Source: an uncultured Clostridia bacterium (GTDB lineage: Bacteria; Bacillota; Clostridia; Christensenellales; UBA1242). From it: DNA of 64,000 nt. Of this stretch, positions 59,431-64,000 are shown one piece after another (position 1 is the stretch's first letter; every line of letters begins with the position of its first letter). Both the position numbers and the translations under genes were made by a program. The DNA is taken from positions 1 through 64,000 of the forward strand of contig CALWKE010000001.1 of NCBI GenBank assembly GCA_944381185.1, in the 5' to 3' direction. The notes below the pieces were generated by a model. It did no database searches and was not told the DNA's origin. It saw only the letters and a program-made list of their open reading frames with translations.

Positions 59431-60174
59431 CTATAAATTGTCAAATAGATTAACTCTTTCAATGGTAGTATTAACCAAAAGTGAGGTTGCTAACGACTCT
59501 TTTTTTGAGGAAATATAAAAATTATTAAAGAAATTATTAAAATGAACCAAAATAATTTCTCCAACATTTATTGCGTTCTTTTCAAGCACACTCATTTCAC
59601 TTTGCTTTAATTTTTCAATAATATCTTCAAGTTCAAGTTTTTTTTCAATTAATTTTGAACATAGTTTTGAATCAGTCAAAGTTCCTGATAAATAATTTAT
59701 TAAATCTGTTTGATAAAAGTCTAAAAATTCATAGATAAACTTAACTAAATTAAAAACCTTTTCATTATCTTTTATTAGATTTTTCTTTTTGGCTGATACT
59801 TCTTTTGTTTTTACTTCAATAACGCCAGCGTCATTAAATGTGGACAAAATATTATTTTTTATCTGCTCTGCGTCACTATCTGTCACATACACATTTGCAA
59901 TCAAAAAATAGTTATCATTAAACGAATATGTAACACCTGCACCGCCAAGCGAAATAAGCAAATCTTGCATTGACGCAAGCGAACCTGATTTTTGAGATTT
60001 TGTTGCATAAACAAAAAAATAAGATTTTTGTTTAAAAAATTTTTCATCTTTTTGTTTGGGAATCAAAAGCACCAAAAACACTATTAAAATCGCAATTAAC
60101 AAAAAACTTAATATTGAAAATAACTTTAATTTTTTTCTTTTTGCACTCATATCAAGTGGCACATAACCTTGCAA
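59431..60174 (-). CDS. Membrane-anchored protein with SPOR-like domain
   Basis: 247 residues. Cytoplasmic N-terminus of about 18 residues, one helix (LFSILSFLLIAILIVFLVLLI), then KSYFFVYATKSQKSGSLASMQDLLISLGGAGVTYSFNDNYFLIANVYVTDSDAEQI, with the length and strand order of a SPOR peptidoglycan-binding domain or SpoIIIAG-type fold. A helical C-terminal domain of about 120 residues follows. Start TTG with TAGGAA 8 bases before is my choice; GTG and ATG lie a few codons inside. It sits just upstream of sepF, so a division role is plausible but unproven. Confidence 0.7.
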   Translation of the reverse strand: MQGYVPLDMSAKRKKLKLFSILSFLLIAILIVFLVLLIPKQKDEKFFKQKSYFFVYATKSQKSGSLASMQDLLISLGGAGVTYSFNDNYFLIANVYVTDSDAEQIKNNILSTFNDAGVIEVKTKEVSAKKKNLIKDNEKVFNLVKFIYEFLDFYQTDLINYLSGTLTDSKLCSKLIEKKLELEDIIEKLKQSEMSVLEKNAINVGEIILVHFNNFFNNFYISSKKESLATSLLVNTTIERVNLFDNL

Positions 60175-60309
60175 TTTACAAATTCCTACCTTATCATTAA
60201 ATTAGATTATATTTATTTTTATGCTTAATTTTCACAAAAAATGACCAAAGAGAAAAGTTATAAAGTAAGCAAAAATACATATAATTAATTGAGTAATAAG
60301 GAGCATAAT

Positions 60310-60603
60310 ATGAATTTAAAACCATTATTTGACAGGGTTGTTTTAAAACCAATAGTCAAAGAAAACAAAACAAAATCAGGAATACTCATTCCCGATACAG
60401 TTGGAGATGAACCTCTTGTTGCCGAAGTTGTTGCCGTTGGCACCGGTGATGATTTTGAAGGCAAAAAACAAGAAATGAGTGTTAAAGTTAAAAACAAAGT
60501 GTTATACAACAAATATGGTGCTATGACCTTTAAGTGCGACAACAATGAAGAATATGTTATTTTAAGACAAAGTGATATTTTAGGAATTTTTGAGGAGGAA
60601 TAA
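60310..60603 (+). CDS. groES: Co-chaperonin GroES
   Basis: 97 residues from ATG at 60310, with AAGGAG 7 bases upstream. MNLKPLFDRVVLKPIVKENKTKSGILIP starts the fold, the mobile loop is KENKTKSGILIPDT, and the roof DNNEEYVILRQSDILGIFEE ends it. It caps GroEL. No CIRCE inverted repeat (TTAGCACTC-N9-GAGTGCTAA) or CtsR box is visible in the 135 bases before it. Confidence 0.96.
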   Translation: MNLKPLFDRVVLKPIVKENKTKSGILIPDTVGDEPLVAEVVAVGTGDDFEGKKQEMSVKVKNKVLYNKYGAMTFKCDNNEEYVILRQSDILGIFEEE

Positions 60604-60606
60604 ACT

Positions 60607-62193
60607 ATGCCAAAACAAATTTTGATGGCAGACGAAGCCCGAAACGCTTTAAAAAATGGAATAAAAACAGTTGCAGATGCTGTTAAAATAACTCTTGGAC
60701 CAAAAGGCAAAAATGTAGTATTAGACAGAAAGTACACCACTCCATTAATAACAAATGATGGTGTGTCGATCGCAAAAGAAATCGAACTTGCCGACCCATT
60801 TGAAAATATGGGTGCAAACTTAATAAAAGAAGTTTCAGTAAAAACCAACGACTCTGCTGGCGACGGAACAACAACAGCTTGTGTGCTTGCAGAAGCAATA
60901 GTAACTAATGGTCTTAAAAATATTTCAAACGGAGCAAACCCAATAATTATTAGAAGAGGCATTGAAAAAGCTGTTAAAGTTTGCGTTAATCATTTAAGAA
61001 AAATCTCAAGACCTGTTTCAAGTGACCTAGAAATTGAGCAGGTTGCAAGCATCTCTGCAGGCGATGAAAACATAGGAAAATTAATTGCCGAAGCCTTTAA
61101 AAAAGTTGGCAAAGATGGAGTTATAACCATTGAAGAATCAAAAACTTCACAAACCAACTTAAAAACAATTCAAGGTCTTGAGTTTGACCGTGGTTATATT
61201 TCGCCATACATGGCAAACCAAAACACCAACTATGTTACTCTTGAAAACCCATATATTTTGTTGACTGACCGAAAAATTTCAAATATCAATGAAATTCTGC
61301 ATTTGCTTGAAGAAATAATGAAGACATCTCGCCCACTTCTTATTGTTGCCGATGATGTTGAAGGCGAAGCCCTTTCAACCCTTGTGTTAAATATGGTTAG
61401 AGGAAGTTTTACATCTGTTGCTGTAAAAACACCATCTTTTGGCGAAAAACAAAAAGAATTTCTTGAAGATATCGCACTCATTACTGGTGCAACATATCTT
61501 TCAAAAGAACTTTATCAAGATTTAAAAAATGTAACTATTGATGACCTTGGAGAGTGTTCAACTGCAAAAATATATAAAGATAAAACAATTATAATTGGTG
61601 GCAATTCAAATGTTGATAAAATAAATTCTCTTAAAATTGAACTCAAAAATCAACTTCTAGGCGAAAATGATAATTATGAAAAAGTAAAACTCGAAGACCG
61701 CATCGCCCGACTTTCAAATGGTATTGCTGTTATTGAAGTTGGTGCACCAAGTGAAATTGAAATGCGTGAAAAGAAACTTCGAATTGAAGATGCCCTATCT
61801 GCAACAAAGTCCGCAACCAAAGAAGGCATTGTTTCAGGCGGTGGAACAGCCCTACTTTCATGTGAAAATGATTTAAAAGAGCTAATCAACACTCTTTCAG
61901 GCGATGAAAAAATTGGAGCGGAAATTGTTTTAAAATCTCTTGAAAGTCCTTTAAGACAGATTGCCAAAAACTCTGGTGTTGATGATGGTGTTGTTATTGA
62001 AAAGGTAAAGAATGGAATAAATGAAAATATTGGCTATGACGCACTAAATAACAAATTTGTAAATATGCTTGAAAATGGAATAATCGACCCAACAAAAGTA
62101 ACAAGGTGTGCACTTGAAAATGCAGGAAGTGTTGCATCTTCAATTTTAACCACTGAAGTTATTGTTGCTGATATTTCAACTAAAAATGAATAA
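60607..62193 (+). CDS. groEL: Chaperonin GroEL
   Basis: 528 residues. ATP-site motifs GPKGKNVVLD, the NDSAGDGTTTACVLAEAI segment and DALSATKSATKEGIVSGGGTALL are present. The apical segment with RGYISPYMANQ is also typical. The C-terminus ends STKNE and lacks the GGM repeats of many GroEL proteins. It folds substrate proteins in an ATP-driven cage. It follows groES by 3 bases with GAGGAGG upstream. Confidence 0.97.
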   Translation: MPKQILMADEARNALKNGIKTVADAVKITLGPKGKNVVLDRKYTTPLITNDGVSIAKEIELADPFENMGANLIKEVSVKTNDSAGDGTTTACVLAEAIVTNGLKNISNGANPIIIRRGIEKAVKVCVNHLRKISRPVSSDLEIEQVASISAGDENIGKLIAEAFKKVGKDGVITIEESKTSQTNLKTIQGLEFDRGYISPYMANQNTNYVTLENPYILLTDRKISNINEILHLLEEIMKTSRPLLIVADDVEGEALSTLVLNMVRGSFTSVAVKTPSFGEKQKEFLEDIALITGATYLSKELYQDLKNVTIDDLGECSTAKIYKDKTIIIGGNSNVDKINSLKIELKNQLLGENDNYEKVKLEDRIARLSNGIAVIEVGAPSEIEMREKKLRIEDALSATKSATKEGIVSGGGTALLSCENDLKELINTLSGDEKIGAEIVLKSLESPLRQIAKNSGVDDGVVIEKVKNGINENIGYDALNNKFVNMLENGIIDPTKVTRCALENAGSVASSILTTEVIVADISTKNE

Positions 62194-62229
62194 AAATTAA
62201 TAAAAAATATTGAAAAATTAATAAAAAAT

Positions 62230-62259
62230 AAAAAAGAACCAAAAATTTGGTTCTTTTTT
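62230..62259. terminator. Bidirectional terminator between groEL and the AT-hook protein gene
   Basis: Stem AAAAAAGAACCAAA/TTTGGTTCTTTTTT with a 2-base apex, shared by convergent genes; it overlaps the stop codon of the minus-strand gene. Confidence 0.9.
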
Positions 62260-63256
62260 ACTCTTTTGTTTCTTTAACAATTTCTTGAATAGACAAAAAT
62301 CTTTTTTCAAACGTAGGCTTTTTTTGTTGCTGATCAATAGTTCTTGGCTTAACATCTTTGTTTTGTATCAATGGCCTTGTCATAAAGCCTGATTCTAAAA
62401 GTTCTATTTTAGATTTTTGCTGTGCTTTTTTAATTTCTTCCGAGTGGTCTGTTGCACCATAAGTTTTTGTTTCTTCATCATCTTTTTCCGACATCAGGTC
62501 AGCCATAATATCTTTAAGTGAAATATTAGGGTTAAGTGCCTCATTAAAATCAAACACGCTATCATTTGTTTGAGGAATACTTGATGCCACAGTTTTTTGA
62601 TGTGGTGCCGAATAAAACAAGTCATCAAGTTTACCTTTAATATCATCTTGAACTTTAATATCTTTCTCTGGCTTATGCCCAAGCCCAATAGACGAAACAA
62701 TACTTTGGTCTTCTTTTTTTGGTCTTCCCGGCTTTCGAAGCACACTTGCACCAATTTTTTGAGCAAATTCTTGCTTTAACCTATTAAACCTTTCATCTGC
62801 ATTAATTTGCTTTTCTTCAACTTTTTTATCTTTTCTGTTAGAAATAAAATCACGATCGCTTTTAGTTATCTGTGCATTCGCTTCAATAATATTACAGATT
62901 TCATAAATTTTTTCATTAAAAAGCGTAAAGTTTGCACTTTCAGCAGAAAACTCATCTTTCATTTCTCTGTTATAAATTGATTCACAAAGGGAATTATATT
63001 TTTCTTTATGAGCATCAATAAGTTTGCAGACATTCAAAAGTTCTTCAATAAGGCTTTCTTTAAGCCATTTTATTTTTCGTTCATACAAAACAAGGGCACG
63101 GGCTGTTGCCTTTTCCCTTTCTTTATATTCAGCAATAACCTTTTTATCTCTAACTCTTTCCTTTTCAAGTTTAACAAGCCTGTCACTTGTTTCAACTGCT
63201 GAAATCTCTTTTTTTGTTATTTCATCAATATCAATATCATTACTACGCTTTTTCAT
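62258..63256 (-). CDS. Coiled-coil protein with an AT-hook-like motif
   Basis: 332 residues, cytoplasmic. A long charged coiled coil covers about 25-75. Residues 174-181 read RKPGRPKK, a textbook AT-hook (GRP flanked by Lys/Arg) that binds the minor groove of AT-rich DNA. The rest is charged and probably disordered, with short conserved-looking pieces FDFNEALNPNISLKDIMADLMSE near 235-258 and a final KRFLSIQEIVKE. Its start overlaps the end of lgt by 14 bases. Family unknown; DNA or chromosome binding is inference from the motif. Confidence 0.7.
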   Translation of the reverse strand: MKKRSNDIDIDEITKKEISAVETSDRLVKLEKERVRDKKVIAEYKEREKATARALVLYERKIKWLKESLIEELLNVCKLIDAHKEKYNSLCESIYNREMKDEFSAESANFTLFNEKIYEICNIIEANAQITKSDRDFISNRKDKKVEEKQINADERFNRLKQEFAQKIGASVLRKPGRPKKEDQSIVSSIGLGHKPEKDIKVQDDIKGKLDDLFYSAPHQKTVASSIPQTNDSVFDFNEALNPNISLKDIMADLMSEKDDEETKTYGATDHSEEIKKAQQKSKIELLESGFMTRPLIQNKDVKPRTIDQQQKKPTFEKRFLSIQEIVKETKE

Positions 63257-64000
63257 GTTTAACTTCCTGACTCTTTCTATGTTTTATAATAAGACTAATT
63301 AACAAAATCACACCAACAGCAATCATAAGAATACTCAACACCCTTGAAACTGCAATACCTGAAACATTATAAATATACTCTGGTTGCCTTAATGGTTCAA
63401 GAATAGTTCTAACCGTTCCATAATAAATCAGATAGAATGCAGTTGTGTAGCCACTTTTCTTTGTTCCCAAAAATATTGATGCCGACAAAAAGAACCCAAC
63501 CAAATTCGCACAAAATTCATAAAAGAATAATGCCTGATAATAAACCCCATCAATTTCAACAGCAAATGGAAACCTTGCAAACCAAGAAGCAGAATCAATA
63601 ACTTGCCCATAAACTTCACTGTTAAAGTAATTGCCCCACCTGCCAATAGCCTGTGCAAGCAAAAGCACCGAGCAAAGAACATCAAAAAGCAAAAGTGGAT
63701 TCTTGTCTTTTTTAATTAAACAAAAAATTGTAAGTCCAAGACCTCCACCAACAATCGCACCGATAATGCTCATGCCACCAGTTCTAAAATTAAAATAATC
63801 ACTAATTGCCAGTGACTCATCAAACAGAACTGCAAAAAGCCTGCCACACAATATGCCTGTTGGCAGAATTATAAGTGCAATGGTAAGTGGCAAATCTGCA
63901 GGCAAATTTTTCTTTTTGCAAAGAATGCTTGCAACAATAACTGCTGCCAAAATGCCAATGCAAATAACAAGCCCATACCAATACACATCAAAGTCGCCTA
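63243..64000 (-). CDS. lgt: Prolipoprotein diacylglyceryl transferase, N-terminus cut by window edge
   Basis: At least 251 residues; the reading frame continues past position 64000, and the missing part is only the first few residues of the family. Multi-pass membrane protein with signature QAIGRWGNYFNSEVYG (H/QxxGRWGNFxNxExxG), RTGGMSIIGAIVGGGLG and YYGTVRTILEPLRQPE. It transfers diacylglycerol from phosphatidylglycerol to the lipobox Cys of prolipoproteins, such as those at 12620, 13227 and 25005. The codons preceding the in-frame GTG read GDFD, so the true start lies outside the window. Confidence 0.93.
   Translation of the reverse strand, partial: GDFDVYWYGLVICIGILAAVIVASILCKKKNLPADLPLTIALIILPTGILCGRLFAVLFDESLAISDYFNFRTGGMSIIGAIVGGGLGLTIFCLIKKDKNPLLLFDVLCSVLLLAQAIGRWGNYFNSEVYGQVIDSASWFARFPFAVEIDGVYYQALFFYEFCANLVGFFLSASIFLGTKKSGYTTAFYLIYYGTVRTILEPLRQPEYIYNVSGIAVSRVLSILMIAVGVILLISLIIKHRKSQEVKHEKA

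Noticed and set aside
60241-60309. CtsR box before groES at TGACCAAAGAG
   Set aside because: The heptads do not match GGTCAAA in order or spacing.
60285-60962. Open frame of 225 codons on the minus strand across groES and groEL
   Set aside because: It lies antisense to two certain genes, lacks a ribosome site and has no recognisable protein pattern.
1-64000. CRISPR arrays, insertion sequences, integrases, phage genes
   Set aside because: I looked for regularly spaced repeats, transposase and integrase patterns and terminal repeats and found none.

Overview
The window is strongly AT-rich, uses the standard code (TGA, TAA and TAG all act as stops) and has Shine-Dalgarno sites of the AGGAGG type. 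It carries Firmicutes hallmarks: an Rnf-type operon, FloA, SepF, a glyS T-box, Prp-processed L27, and the min-spoIVFB-rplU-prp-rpmA gene order known from Bacillus. I read it as a chromosome segment of an uncultured Clostridia-like bacterium with a cell envelope rich in lipoproteins. I see no phage, insertion sequence, CRISPR array or plasmid module.

Layout. Positions 1-622 are a minus-strand tRNA operon (Pro, Met/Ile2, Asp, Phe, Thr) that ends in decayed tandem copies of tRNA-Thr. Then come an ABC-F ATPase, TspO, metG with an elaborate 5' leader, a zeta-type kinase, a nitroreductase, Nnr, tRNA-Leu, an ASCH protein, a lytic transglycosylase and polA (to 12.5 kb). 12.6-20 kb holds two related lipoproteins, pyrophosphatase, floA with a Lys-rich partner, a zincin, an OGG-type glycosylase and a PNPOx-like protein. 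20-24 kb is rpmA-prp-rplU, spoIVFB-like, minE-like and minD-like, with a divergent mreB-like gene. 24-26 kb holds two envelope proteins, 26-27.6 kb a Ppx/GppA-HD protein, 27.8-32.3 kb an rnfCDEAB-like operon without rnfG, and 32.4-33.2 kb two half-size TauE/SafE proteins. 33.4-39.4 kb is a 1981-residue surface protein. 39-44.5 kb has a GNAT protein, a SpoVB/MATE flippase, a DUF421-DUF4363 pair and an Ig-like protein. 44.6-49.5 kb is uvrB-uvrA. 50-53.6 kb is a MacB-like ABC exporter with a divergent TetR. 53.7-55.4 kb is the T-box and glyS. The rest holds unknown proteins, rpiB, a coiled-coil microprotein, sepF, groES-groEL, an AT-hook coiled-coil protein and a cut-off lgt.

Four observations stand out. 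(1) The Rnf-like operon keeps its ferredoxin-type iron-sulfur clusters, but the flavin and RnfA/RnfE metal sites that I know from canonical Rnf are missing in every subunit. (2) The metG leader can fold into a four-step chain of competing hairpins ending in a terminator. It starts with an 11-codon reading frame whose AUG falls at the predicted +1, which suggests a sensor of initiator Met-tRNA. (3) Several genes (uvrB, the OGG glycosylase, minD-like, the metG leader ORF) have a -10 box exactly 6 bases before ATG and no ribosome binding site, so they look leaderless. (4) MinD-like, MreB-like, Ppx-like and ABC-F proteins each keep their fold signatures but have lost specific nucleotide-binding residues. 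All family comparisons are from memory of the families; no search was run.
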